DNA from: Pedobacter sp. Leaf250 | GTDB lineage: Bacteria > Bacteroidota > Bacteroidia > Sphingobacteriales > Sphingobacteriaceae | Length of the DNA stretch: 64,000 nt | Direction: 5' to 3' | Assembly (NCBI RefSeq): GCF_920984735.1 | Contig: NZ_CAKLBU010000008.1 | Coordinates: forward strand, 124,001-188,000 | Part shown: one piece after another, positions 8,672-17,292 of the stretch | Layout: every line of letters begins with the position of its first letter | Position numbering within the stretch: position 1 is the stretch's first letter | The notes under the pieces: model-generated | What the model was told of the DNA's origin: nothing | What the model saw: only the letters and a program-made list of their open reading frames with translations | Database searches by the model: none | Position numbers and translations under genes: made by a program

Positions 8672-10990
8672 ATGAAAAGATTACAGCTTATAGGCTTAGT
8701 AATTCTATGTGCATTAATAGGTAATACTGCCTTCGCAACTGCTTTAAAAGATATTAAAGGTAAAGTTACCGATGCTGGCACTAACCAAACTTTGCCTGGT
8801 GCAACCATCTATATTCCTGATTTAAAAGTTACTGCTATTACCAATAATGATGGGGAATTTACTTTAAACAACTTACCCAATAAAGGGAGTTATTTAGTAG
8901 AAGTGCATTACATTGGTTATAAAACAGCTACTAAAATTGTAAACTTTGCCAATGCGCCAACTTTGGAATTTGCCCTGCAGCCAACAGCAATTGAAACAAA
9001 GGAAATTGTAATTACTGGTAGCATCATCAGCAGTACAAGCAAACGAAATAGCGCTTCATCTGCTGTGGTGGGTAAAGATCAGCTTTTGGCTCCTTCAACC
9101 AATTTAATTGATGCTTTAACAAGAGTTCCCGGCGTTTCGCAAATAACCACCGGACCATCAATTTCAAAACCGGTTATTCGCGGTTTAGGTTATAATCGCA
9201 TTGTAACTTTAGATGATGGAATTAAACAACAAGGGCAACAATGGGGCGATGAACATGGAATTGAAATCGATCAGTTTAAATCAGATCGTATCGAGGTTTT
9301 ACGTGGCGCCGCATCTTTAATGTATGGCTCTGATGCATTGGGTGGTGTAATTAATATTTTAGAACCAAGCACCGCTCCAGAAGGACAGGTTAAAGGTGAA
9401 TTCATTACCAATTATTCAACAAATAACGGTTTAACTGCCAACTCATTAATGCTCAATGGCAATGAAAATGGTTTTGTTTGGAGAGCCCGTGGAACATATA
9501 AAAATGCTTATTCATTTAAAACACCAACTGGTTATTTCCCAAACTCTGGTTTCAATGAAACAGATTTAAGTGGGATGGTTGGTTTAAACAAAAGCTGGGG
9601 TTATACGCATTTAAATATTTCGAGTTTCCGCAACAACATTGGCTTTTATGAGCCTGCGCTGGACGATAACGGAAATTTTGTTAATGAAAATGGTGACGCG
9701 TTTATCAATCAGGATTTTAAAAACCGTGATTTGGATTTTCCTCGTCAGGATATTCGCCATTTTAAAATTGCTTTAAATAACAACTTTATCTTAGGTAATG
9801 GCAATTTAAAAGCTGATTTCGGTTATCAACAAAACCAGCGTCGCGAATTAGAGGAAAGTATAGAACCAGCATTATTTTTTGATCTTAAAACTTACACCGC
9901 CGATCTAAAATATTACCTACATGAAACCAATGGATGGCAACCGGTTTTTGGCTTAAGTGCTGATGCCGGAAAAAGTTTAAACAAAGCTGATGATGAGTTT
10001 CTGATTCCTAACTATAACACGTATGGAATTGGTGTTTTTGCTTTTGCGAAGAAGAATTGGGAAAACAATACTTTTAGCGTAGGTGCCCGATACGATTTTC
10101 GTAAAAATAATGGAAAACAATTATTTAAAGATGGCGAAGAAATTTTTGCGCCTTTCCAGAATAAATTTTCGAATGTGAGTGGTGCTTTAGGATTTACACA
10201 TCAGTTTAACGAAGAATGGAATTTTAAAGCAAATGCAGGTTCTGCATTTCGGGCTCCAAATCCAGCTGAATTGGCTTCGAATGGTGTGCATGAAGGAACT
10301 TTCCGGTATGAAATTGGAAATGCAGAATTAAGTCCGGAACGTAGTTACCAGGTTGATGCTGCTTTAGAGTATGAAGGGAAAATTGTAAGCGCCAGTGCGA
10401 GCATCTACAATAATTATGTTCATAATTTCATTTATGCATCGAACAATGGCGAAATTATAAACGCTGAAGGCGATGATTATCCGGTTTATCGTTACGGCCA
10501 GGTAAATGCAAACCTTTATGGTGCAGAAGCTACATTAACTATTCATCCAGTTCCATTTATTCACTTTGAAAATACTTTTGGATATGTTCATGCACAAAAT
10601 ACTTCGTTAAATAAACCGTTGGCTTTCATTCCTGCCGGAACTTTACGTAACGAATTGCGTTTCGAACCAAAAATTAAGGGAACTAATGATGCATATTTAT
10701 CGGTAGGAATTAATTCAGCATTTAAGCAAACTCGTGTTGATGATGTTTTTGAAACACCTACAAGTGGATATACATTGCTTAATGCAGGTTTGGGAGCCAC
10801 ATTTAACTTAGGCAAACAGCCTGTTAAGTTATCTGTTTCAGCAAATAATGTGTTAAACCAGAAATACTACGATGCTTTGAGTCGTTACAAACCTGGGCGT
10901 TTAGATTATGAAAATCCGAACTTTGGAATTTATAATGTAGGCAGAAATATCACTTTTGGTTTGTATGTACCTTTTAGTTTAGTGAAATAA
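8672..10990 (+). CDS. TonB-dependent outer membrane receptor
   Basis: A 772-residue receptor. Signal peptide about residues 1-22 (ending TAFAT), then a carboxypeptidase-regulatory-like beta-sandwich (about 25-110). The plug domain (about 120-230) contains VIRGLGYNRIVTLDDG, GQQWGDEHGIEID and VLRGAASLMYGSDALGGVINI, and a beta barrel runs to a C-terminal aromatic-rich strand. It imports a ligand using TonB energy. The plug motif GQQWGDEHG and the His/Cys-rich gene just upstream point to a metal or metal-complex substrate, which is inference. No SusD partner follows, so a glycan role is unlikely. Confidence 0.9.
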   Translation: MKRLQLIGLVILCALIGNTAFATALKDIKGKVTDAGTNQTLPGATIYIPDLKVTAITNNDGEFTLNNLPNKGSYLVEVHYIGYKTATKIVNFANAPTLEFALQPTAIETKEIVITGSIISSTSKRNSASSAVVGKDQLLAPSTNLIDALTRVPGVSQITTGPSISKPVIRGLGYNRIVTLDDGIKQQGQQWGDEHGIEIDQFKSDRIEVLRGAASLMYGSDALGGVINILEPSTAPEGQVKGEFITNYSTNNGLTANSLMLNGNENGFVWRARGTYKNAYSFKTPTGYFPNSGFNETDLSGMVGLNKSWGYTHLNISSFRNNIGFYEPALDDNGNFVNENGDAFINQDFKNRDLDFPRQDIRHFKIALNNNFILGNGNLKADFGYQQNQRRELEESIEPALFFDLKTYTADLKYYLHETNGWQPVFGLSADAGKSLNKADDEFLIPNYNTYGIGVFAFAKKNWENNTFSVGARYDFRKNNGKQLFKDGEEIFAPFQNKFSNVSGALGFTHQFNEEWNFKANAGSAFRAPNPAELASNGVHEGTFRYEIGNAELSPERSYQVDAALEYEGKIVSASASIYNNYVHNFIYASNNGEIINAEGDDYPVYRYGQVNANLYGAEATLTIHPVPFIHFENTFGYVHAQNTSLNKPLAFIPAGTLRNELRFEPKIKGTNDAYLSVGINSAFKQTRVDDVFETPTSGYTLLNAGLGATFNLGKQPVKLSVSANNVLNQKYYDALSRYKPGRLDYENPNFGIYNVGRNITFGLYVPFSLVK

Positions 10991-11011
10991 GCTAAAATAT
11001 AATAGATTTAA

Positions 11012-11048
11012 AATAGCCGCAGATTGTTTATGCTAATCTGCGGCTATT
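11012..11048. terminator. bidirectional terminator hairpin
   Basis: A perfect 14-bp stem (AATAGCCGCAGATT with its complement) around a 9-base loop. It lies between the convergent receptor and Old Yellow Enzyme genes. Confidence 0.7.
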
Positions 11049-11087
11049 CTGTTATCTGTAAATCTGCTTACAAACGTTCAAAATAAT

Positions 11088-12170
11088 TTAAGGCTTTTTA
11101 AAAGTTTCTCTCTTTGCCCTAACATATTGATTTGGCCACTCTGTTTCATCGCCTAAAACCTGCGCCGCATGGGTAGGGAAATAAGCATCACGAAGTGATT
11201 CTCGGGCGATGAAAATTAAATCAGCTTTATCTTCCTGAAGAATATCTTCTGCCTGCTGCGGATCAACAATTACACCAACTGCTCCAGTGTAAATACCAAT
11301 TTCATTTCTAATTTTATCTGCAAACGGAACCTGGTAGTTTGGCCCTGCAGGAATAAAAGCATCAGGTACATTTCCGCCAGAAGAGGTATCAATTAAATCC
11401 ACGCCTCTATCTTTTAAAACTGCAGCCAATTGAAGCGAGTCGTTTTCATTCCATCCGTTCTCAGTCCAATCCGTTGCAGAAATCCGCACAAATATCGGTA
11501 AAGTTTCAGGCCAAACTGATTGCACAGCTTCCACCACATCAATAACCAAGCGAATGCGGTTTTCAAAACTTCCACCGTAAACATCTGTACGGTTATTACT
11601 TAACGGACTAAAAAATTGATGTAATAAATAACCATGTGCGGCATGAATTTCTACTACTTTGTAACCTGCATCTAAAGCTCTTTTTGCAGCGGCTCTGAAT
11701 GCAAAAACAATATCCTGAATTTCAGAAATAGTCAATTCGTGGGGCGTAACCTGATCTGTTTTAAATGGGATAGGAGAAGGGCCAACTGGTGTCCAGCTGT
11801 TTTCGCCATCTGCAAGTTGTTCGCCGCCATTCCAGGGCAAATCGCAGCTTGCTTTTCTGCCGGCATGCGCCAATTGAATACCGGCAATAGCACCGTTCTC
11901 GTGAATGAAAGAAACAATCTGTTTCAATTTCTCTAAGTGTTCATCTTTCCAAATCCCTAAATCGGCATGGGTAATTCTACCTTCAGGAACTACGGCTGTA
12001 GCTTCTTGAATAATTAAACCAGCGCCACCCACTGCCCGGCTGCCTAAATGAACCAAATGCCAATCGTTGGCAAAGCCATCAATAGCAGAATACTGGCACA
12101 TAGGAGAGATAACGATTCTATTTTTTAAGGCAACATCCTTTAAATTTAAAGGAGAGAATAATTTTGACAT
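11088..12170 (-). CDS. NADH:flavin oxidoreductase, YqjM-like Old Yellow Enzyme
   Basis: A 360-residue FMN-dependent ene-reductase. The N-terminal LKNRIVISPMCQYSA carries the Cys typical of the YqjM (thermophilic-like) class. HAAHGYLLHQFFSPLSNNRTD gives the substrate-binding His pair and FMN contacts near residue 175, and the C-terminal LIFIARESLRDAYFP gives the phosphate-binding Arg region. Such enzymes reduce activated C=C bonds with NAD(P)H and often respond to oxidative or electrophile stress. It lies on the same strand as the aldo/keto reductase and DoxX genes, separated by 110 bases, so it may belong to a small redox group. Confidence 0.93.
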   Translation of the reverse strand: MSKLFSPLNLKDVALKNRIVISPMCQYSAIDGFANDWHLVHLGSRAVGGAGLIIQEATAVVPEGRITHADLGIWKDEHLEKLKQIVSFIHENGAIAGIQLAHAGRKASCDLPWNGGEQLADGENSWTPVGPSPIPFKTDQVTPHELTISEIQDIVFAFRAAAKRALDAGYKVVEIHAAHGYLLHQFFSPLSNNRTDVYGGSFENRIRLVIDVVEAVQSVWPETLPIFVRISATDWTENGWNENDSLQLAAVLKDRGVDLIDTSSGGNVPDAFIPAGPNYQVPFADKIRNEIGIYTGAVGVIVDPQQAEDILQEDKADLIFIARESLRDAYFPTHAAQVLGDETEWPNQYVRAKRETFKKP

Positions 12171-12184
12171 GATTAAGTTATGTT

Positions 12185-12262
12185 TAACCGCAAAGGGAGC
12201 AAAGTCTTTCGCAAAGTTAGCAAAGCATTAGGCCTCATTAACATTTGTTATTGTTCATGCGC
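12185..12262. repeat. degenerate CCGCAAAGGGxGCAAAG intergenic repeat
   Basis: The stretch opens AACCGCAAAGGGAGCAAAG and continues with further GCAAAG units, ending in a partial inverse (GCGCTTTGTG). A related fragment, AACTGCAAAGGGCGCAAAA, occurs at 32061-32079. It looks like a relic of a dispersed palindromic repeat. Confidence 0.4.
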
Positions 12263-12280
12263 TTTGTGTTTATTATTAAT

Positions 12281-13270
12281 TTAAAAACCTGCGATTTGTA
12301 ATTCTGTATTAATGAATTGAATTTCGTCGGCACTAAGTTTTACGTTAATTGCTTCAGCATTTTGGATAGATTGTTTTTCATTTCTTGCACCCGCTAAGGC
12401 GATTGTTATGCCTGGTCTTTCTACGGTCCAACGTAAAACCAATTGAGATAATGTTGCATTTTTTTCATCGGCCAAAGGCTTGATTTTTGCTAAAAATGCA
12501 TTGGTTTTTTCAATGCTTTCTGCTGTGAAAAATTTATTTCCTTTACGATGATCGCCGTCTTCAAATTTATAATCAGCAGTCATTTTGCCTGTTAGCAAAC
12601 CTCTTTCCATCGGACTATAAGCTAAAATGCTTTTATTGTTTTCGATGCAATAAGGTACAACTTCGTTTTCAATGCCGCGATTAACCATACTAAAAGGAAC
12701 CTGGTTGGAAATAATTTTCAAGGTTTCATCTGCCTCTTTAAGTTTCGCTACATCGTAATTGCAAACACCTGCAAAACGTACTTTACCTTGCTCAATTAGT
12801 CGGCTAACGGCTTCAAAAGTTTCATTTATTGGCGTAGTTTCATCATGCCAATGAATTTGATACAAGTCAATATAATCAGTTCCCAAACGTTTTAATGATT
12901 GCTCGCATTCGTAAATCACGCTTTCTTTACCTGCATATTTATAAATGTTGATGTCTTTGCCATCATTGTTTTTCGATTGCATGGCTAACTTGCCTTTATC
13001 CAAATCCCAACGCATTCCGAATTTGGTAACCAACTGAATTTTATCTCTCGAAATGTCTTTAACAGCTTCGCCAACAATTTCTTCACTAGCGCCTTGTCCA
13101 TAAATTGGAGCAGTATCAATTGAAGTAACACCTAAATCATAACCGGCTCTAATGGCTTTTATGGCATCGTTTCTATCTGTGCTGCCCCACATCCAACCGC
13201 CCGCAGCCCATGCGCCAAAAGTAATTACTGATAGCTCTAAATCTGAATTTCCTATTTTTCTGTACTCCAT
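12281..13270 (-). CDS. aldo/keto reductase
   Basis: A 329-residue NADPH-dependent oxidoreductase of the AKR superfamily, (beta/alpha)8 barrel. The catalytic tetrad is visible: Asp in SIDTAPIYG near residue 52, Tyr in the same motif, Lys in LVTKFG near residue 83, and His in YQIHWHD near residue 140. The C-terminal VLRWTVERPGITIALAGARN binds the cofactor. The physiological substrate is unknown. It ends the DoxX-AKR pair, starting 1 base after the DoxX stop, so the two are surely co-transcribed. Confidence 0.92.
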   Translation of the reverse strand: MEYRKIGNSDLELSVITFGAWAAGGWMWGSTDRNDAIKAIRAGYDLGVTSIDTAPIYGQGASEEIVGEAVKDISRDKIQLVTKFGMRWDLDKGKLAMQSKNNDGKDINIYKYAGKESVIYECEQSLKRLGTDYIDLYQIHWHDETTPINETFEAVSRLIEQGKVRFAGVCNYDVAKLKEADETLKIISNQVPFSMVNRGIENEVVPYCIENNKSILAYSPMERGLLTGKMTADYKFEDGDHRKGNKFFTAESIEKTNAFLAKIKPLADEKNATLSQLVLRWTVERPGITIALAGARNEKQSIQNAEAINVKLSADEIQFINTELQIAGF

Positions 13271-13271
13271 A

Positions 13272-13667
13272 TTATTTCTTAATTATTTTATCAACCGCAT
13301 AGGTATTATGCTGTAAGTATGCCAATAGAATGGATAAAAATGAAACATGAATCAATTGCGAAGGTAAAGCATCCCAGTTTTCAATTAGTGTTGTACCAAA
13401 TATTAAGGCTAGTGAAACTACACCTGCAAGCAATAGCCCAAATCTGGTAAATAAGCCTAAAATGATTAATATTCCTGCAATAAATTCGGCAAAAGGTAAA
13501 ATATAGCTGAATGGAATTACCAGTGCATCGGGAAGGATGGATTTAGAAAACTGACCAAGCATCCAATTGCTGAAACCCGCAAGCTTGGGCAAACGCACCA
13601 AACCATGCCCGAAAAAACTTAAGCCAATCGCTAACCGACTCAATAAGTAAGCCCAATTTTTATCCAT
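13272..13667 (-). CDS. DoxX family membrane protein
   Basis: A 131-residue four-helix membrane protein of the DoxX family (SRLAIGLSFFGHGLVRLPKL, IPFSYILPFAEFIAGILIILGLFTRFG, and two more segments). The frame is open to 13700, but the ATG at 13667 (MDKNWAYLLSRLA) is preferred because a TATGTTTG promoter box lies at 13685-13692, inside the longer version. DoxX proteins are linked to redox and sulfur-stress functions in other bacteria; the role here is unknown. The downstream aldo/keto reductase gene is one base away. Confidence 0.85.
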   Translation of the reverse strand: MDKNWAYLLSRLAIGLSFFGHGLVRLPKLAGFSNWMLGQFSKSILPDALVIPFSYILPFAEFIAGILIILGLFTRFGLLLAGVVSLALIFGTTLIENWDALPSQLIHVSFLSILLAYLQHNTYAVDKIIKK

Positions 13668-13684
13668 TGTTATCGTGTATATCA

Positions 13685-13692
13685 CAAACATA
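13685..13692 (-). promoter_or_regulatory. -7 promoter box of the DoxX-AKR operon
   Basis: The minus strand reads TATGTTTG, 17 bases before the ATG at 13667. A perfect TAnnTTTG, used to choose that start. Confidence 0.45.
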
Positions 13693-13779
13693 CAATCCAA
13701 ATGTTAAGGAAGTTTTAATGCAACGGATATTAAACCTAGTTTTTACAAAGACGTTATAAAAATATTTTTTTGCTAAAAA

Positions 13780-13810
13780 TTTGCAAATGAAAAAATTAAC
13801 CATACTTTAG
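13780..13810 (+). promoter_or_regulatory. promoter of the ABC-GntR operon
   Basis: TTTG at 13780-13783, 19 bases, then TACTTTAG at 13803-13810 (one mismatch to TAnnTTTG). Transcription would start near 13816, downstream of the GTG that opens the longest frame, so the ATG at 13837 is the likely start. Confidence 0.5.
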
Positions 13811-13836
13811 TGTATTATTTAACTAATACAGTAATT

Positions 13837-14664
13837 ATGATTCAAATTAACAATCTTAATTTTAGTTACAGCAAACAGGAGCCGCTATTCAAAAATTTGA
13901 GCTTGCAATTAACTGCTGGCCATATTTATGGTTTGCTTGGCAAAAATGGAGCTGGTAAATCTACTTTACTTAAAAATTTGGCAGGGCTTGTTTATGCGCA
14001 TAGCGGTACATTAAATGTGCTGGGCTACAATCCGAAAGACAGAAAGCCTGCGCTTTTGGAACAAATCTGTTTCATCCCAGAAGAATTTTACTTGCCTGCG
14101 GTTAAAATTGATGGATACGTAAAAGCCAATGCACCTTTTTACAAAAATTTCGATCATGATTATTTCTCAAGTTTGTTAAAGGAATTTGATATTCCTGTTT
14201 CGCAAAAACTGATTGATATGAGTTATGGACAAAAGAAGAAAGTGATTATTGCTTTTGGTTTAGCTACGCAGGCAAAGCTGATTATTATGGATGAGCCTAC
14301 AAATGGCTTGGATATTCCGTCTAAAGCCCAGTTCAGAAAAATTATGGCTTCGGCCTTAACGGATGATCGCTGCATTATTATTTCAACCCACCAGGTGAGA
14401 GATTTAGATAATTTGATTGATACGGTAATCATGTTGGATGAAAATGACATTGCGCTAAAAGCATCTGTAGAAGAAATTACAGAGAAGCTAACTTTTAAGC
14501 GAGTGAAAGAAATTGATGCAAGTATTATTTATGCCGAGCAATCGCTATCTGGTTACAATGCCGTAATGCCAAATTATCATCAGGAAGATAGCAAATTGGA
14601 TATCGAACTTTTGTTCAACGCCATCCTAACAGAAAAAACAAAATTTAAACCATTATTCGATTAA
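13837..14664 (+). CDS. ABC transporter ATP-binding protein
   Basis: A 275-residue ABC ATPase. Walker A GLLGKNGAGKSTLLKNLAG near residue 35, signature MSYGQKKKV near residue 130, Walker B LIIMDEPTNGLD near residue 150, and switch His in IISTHQVRDL. The 5' extension to a GTG at 13810 is rejected because it overlaps the promoter box. It is the first gene of a four-gene unit with a permease (3-base gap), a GntR regulator and an envelope protein, the layout of YtrBC-type exporters whose regulator represses the operon. The substrate is unknown; drug or envelope-stress responses are typical for the type. Confidence 0.92.
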   Translation: MIQINNLNFSYSKQEPLFKNLSLQLTAGHIYGLLGKNGAGKSTLLKNLAGLVYAHSGTLNVLGYNPKDRKPALLEQICFIPEEFYLPAVKIDGYVKANAPFYKNFDHDYFSSLLKEFDIPVSQKLIDMSYGQKKKVIIAFGLATQAKLIIMDEPTNGLDIPSKAQFRKIMASALTDDRCIIISTHQVRDLDNLIDTVIMLDENDIALKASVEEITEKLTFKRVKEIDASIIYAEQSLSGYNAVMPNYHQEDSKLDIELLFNAILTEKTKFKPLFD

Positions 14665-14667
14665 GCG

Positions 14668-15477
14668 ATGAACAATACATTTAATATAAACCGATTTGGC
14701 CTATTGCTTAAAAGACAATGGTTAGATTTTGGGAAAGTTTACCTGATTAGTTTATTGGTAGTAGTAGGTGCTCTTGTTGGCTTCTACTTCTATTACATTC
14801 CATCGCCATTTAAAGAAAATAATTTCGATTATGATGGCAATTTGGATATGCGTTTTAGGTATCCAATTTATCTGATACTGGGTTTTCTTTTCATCAGTAT
14901 TGTAGCCAGTAGTTATTTCTCTCTTTTAGGACAAAAATCTAGAGCAATATTGGAGTTAATGACACCAGCATCAACTTTCGAAAAATTTCTATCTGGTGTT
15001 TTTTATACTACTTTAGTCAGTTTTGCGAGTTACATTATTCTTTTCTATTTGATTGATCTCTCCTTTGTAAAATATTTGAATATGCATTTGGGTGAATTTA
15101 AAAATACCTCAAAAGCTAGCAGCACCCTAACGGTTGATGGCTTTTTTGATCAAATATTAAGCGATAAAAAATACCGAGAATATTGTGCTGCCTTTTTTGG
15201 CCTTCCATTTCTAATAACTAGCATATTCTTACTTGGCTCGGTTTATTTTAAAAACTTTCATTACATCAAAACCACTGTATCAACAATGCTATTTTCTGCG
15301 ATTTGTATTTATGTCATTTATAATGTAGGTGATTTGTTAACTAGAAATATGACTCGAAAAGATCCTGTGGGAAATATTGATAATGAAATACTATTGTCGA
15401 TTTTTTTGACAGGAACTGTGCTCACCCTAATTTTTTGGCTAATTACCTACGTCCGCCTTAAAGAAAAAGAGGTTTAA
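14668..15477 (+). CDS. ABC transporter permease-like membrane protein
   Basis: A 269-residue protein with about six hydrophobic segments (for example VYLISLLVVVGALVGFYFYY, IYLILGFLFISIVASSYFSLL, FLTGTVLTLIFWLITYV). It lies 3 bases after the ABC ATPase, so it is the membrane half of that exporter. I do not recognise a specific family beyond ABC-2-like architecture; the segment GQKSRAILELMTPASTFEKF is also seen in other Bacteroidota ABC permeases of this kind. Confidence 0.8.
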   Translation: MNNTFNINRFGLLLKRQWLDFGKVYLISLLVVVGALVGFYFYYIPSPFKENNFDYDGNLDMRFRYPIYLILGFLFISIVASSYFSLLGQKSRAILELMTPASTFEKFLSGVFYTTLVSFASYIILFYLIDLSFVKYLNMHLGEFKNTSKASSTLTVDGFFDQILSDKKYREYCAAFFGLPFLITSIFLLGSVYFKNFHYIKTTVSTMLFSAICIYVIYNVGDLLTRNMTRKDPVGNIDNEILLSIFLTGTVLTLIFWLITYVRLKEKEV

Positions 15478-15494
15478 TTTTAATAGGTATAGAT

Positions 15495-15869
15495 ATGGAA
15501 TTTAGAGATAACAAGGCGATATACCTTCAAATAGCAGATTATGTTTGCGAACATATTTTGTTGGGAAAATGGAAAGCCGAAGAAAAAATACCCTCAGTAA
15601 GGGAACTTGCAGTAGAAATGGAAGTGAATCCAAATACCGTGATGCGTACTTACGAATTGCTACAAAATAAAAACATCATCAATAATAAAAGGGGAATCGG
15701 CTTTTTTGTTGATGAAAATGCAACAGATCAGGTTAAAAATTACCGTAAAGTTCAGTTTATAGATGATGAGTTGCCCGTAGTATTTAGGAATATCTATTTA
15801 TTAAACATTGGCTTTGATGAATTGAAAGCTAAATATGAAACATTTGTTAAAGAAAATTTTAACGCTTAA
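15495..15869 (+). CDS. GntR family transcriptional regulator, YtrA subfamily
   Basis: A 124-residue regulator. The N-terminal winged helix (about residues 1-70) includes IYLQIADYVCEHILLGKWKAE and the recognition helix region VNPNTVMRTYELLQ. The short C-terminal tail lacks the large ligand domain of FadR or HutC types, which places it in the YtrA group. Such regulators usually repress the ABC operon they sit in. It lies 17 bases after the permease gene and 3 bases before the next gene, so it is in the operon and likely autoregulated. Confidence 0.9.
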   Translation: MEFRDNKAIYLQIADYVCEHILLGKWKAEEKIPSVRELAVEMEVNPNTVMRTYELLQNKNIINNKRGIGFFVDENATDQVKNYRKVQFIDDELPVVFRNIYLLNIGFDELKAKYETFVKENFNA

Positions 15870-15872
15870 AAC

Positions 15873-16718
15873 ATGAAAACAAGTAATAAATTATTAATAG
15901 CGCTGGCATTATTGCTGATTATCGGGCCCATTTTGGTGATTGCAATAAATGTGAAGTTGAATTATGTAAAATCGGAAGGCGAAAACACCTATCTGGGAAC
16001 TACAATTATCAATGATGAAGCATTTGATCACCCATCTGTTGGTAGAATTGCTATTCCAATTTCTACTCCATTTAAAGGTATACAAGTTGATGATGCTAAA
16101 AGATTTTCAATCCAGGTTTATGTGAAAAAAGATAATCGGTATGGAATAAAAGTTCAGACATTTTATAAAGATATGATAACATCAAAAGTAGATCAAGATG
16201 GTTATTTGCATATTTCTATCAAAGATCCATCTGGAAACATAGGTGTGAATAAATTAATTGTGGTGGTTTACTGTCCGATAGTTGAAAACATAAAAATTAA
16301 AAATGCATATATAGCTGAAATAGCAGCTGTTGCAGATACATTAAATGTCGATGTAGAAAATTCGGAATCATTATTTTTTACTGGAGCTTTTACCGTTAAT
16401 GATAACATAAGCAAAGTTGCCAAAGTATTAAATCCGACGGATATAAATAATCTCAACTTATCGTTAAAAAATGTTGAATTCAATGGTTATTCATCACTGA
16501 TCAAAGAATTAAATATTAAGGCGCTAAAATCAACAGTTAACATCGGGTCTGATGATAAATCTAGAATAGCTTCCTACCAAAACTTTTCAATTGTAGCAAA
16601 AGATTCATCGTTGGTAAAGATGCAAAATGTTAATGCGACAAAGATAAGTGGCAATTTCTCTGATGATACACAATTGCAGATACCTGCATCAATCTTAAAA
16701 CGGATATTTGCAAATTAA
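15873..16718 (+). CDS. membrane-anchored beta-rich envelope protein (GIN/DUF2807-like)
   Basis: A 281-residue protein with one N-terminal membrane segment (LLIALALLLIIGPILVIAINVKL) and a long extracytoplasmic part. That part has regular short beta strands (VYCPIVENIKIKNAYIAEI, LNLSLKNVEFNGYSSL), like head-GIN/DUF2807 beta-helix proteins. Assignment to that family is by overall pattern and is tentative. It starts 3 bases after the GntR gene and is the last gene of the exporter operon. It may sense or buffer envelope stress linked to the exporter, which is inference. Confidence 0.6.
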   Translation: MKTSNKLLIALALLLIIGPILVIAINVKLNYVKSEGENTYLGTTIINDEAFDHPSVGRIAIPISTPFKGIQVDDAKRFSIQVYVKKDNRYGIKVQTFYKDMITSKVDQDGYLHISIKDPSGNIGVNKLIVVVYCPIVENIKIKNAYIAEIAAVADTLNVDVENSESLFFTGAFTVNDNISKVAKVLNPTDINNLNLSLKNVEFNGYSSLIKELNIKALKSTVNIGSDDKSRIASYQNFSIVAKDSSLVKMQNVNATKISGNFSDDTQLQIPASILKRIFAN

Positions 16719-16819
16719 TGATGAGGATGGTATTTTTTAATCTATTCATTGGCCTACCGGTTGGTGGCGATGATCGTCGCTCCCAATTTGAGTGGAAATC
16801 TTTAAGCAATTTAATTAAT

Positions 16820-17257
16820 ATGAAAAAACTACTTTTTAGTGCCTTTATTACCCTACTATTTTTTTCTTCTAATGCTCAGGAATTATCTAATAATTTAAAA
16901 GAGGCCTTCAAAACGGACGATATAGAATTATTTAAAGGTGTACTTAAGCAAGATAAAATTGTTTTAGATTCCTGTTTACAAGTTGAAGCAAAGCCTTATT
17001 CTCTATTTGCAATCAGCATTAAAACTAAATCGATCAAAATTCTGCAACATCTAATTTCAGTAAAAGCAGATGTAAATAAAATTTGCGATGATAAAAGTCC
17101 TTTAATGTATGCGGCAAAATATGGTGAGCTTGAAGCAGCCAAATTATTGATAAATGCTGGTGCTAAAATCGATTTGAAAAATAAAGAGGGCCGAACTGCT
17201 CTTGATTATGCCCGCAAATATGATAAAAAGGAACTGATTGATTTTTTATCGAAGTAA
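16820..17257 (+). CDS. secreted ankyrin-repeat protein
   Basis: A 145-residue protein with a signal peptide (LLFSAFITLLFFSSNAQ) and about three ankyrin repeats. The clearest are SPLMYAAKYGELEAAKLLINAGAKI (about residues 94-118) and GRTALDYARKYDKKELIDFL. The frame continues upstream to 16718, but the ATG at 16820 begins the signal peptide and is the natural start. Ankyrin repeats bind proteins, so it probably binds a periplasmic partner; which one is unknown. It follows the exporter operon after about 100 bases and may be transcribed with it. Confidence 0.8.
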   Translation: MKKLLFSAFITLLFFSSNAQELSNNLKEAFKTDDIELFKGVLKQDKIVLDSCLQVEAKPYSLFAISIKTKSIKILQHLISVKADVNKICDDKSPLMYAAKYGELEAAKLLINAGAKIDLKNKEGRTALDYARKYDKKELIDFLSK

Positions 17258-17260
17258 CCG

Positions 17261-17290
17261 ATCACAGCCTCCAAAATTGGAGGCTGTGAT
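17261..17290. terminator. terminator hairpin between convergent genes
   Basis: A perfect 14-bp stem (ATCACAGCCTCCAA and its complement) with a 2-base centre. It lies between the ankyrin gene and hutH, which face each other. Confidence 0.65.
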
Positions 17291-17292
17291 GT

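Noticed and set aside
13810..13836. GTG start nine residues upstream for the first ABC ATPase
   Set aside because: The GTG includes the last base of the -7 box, so it lies before the expected transcription start.
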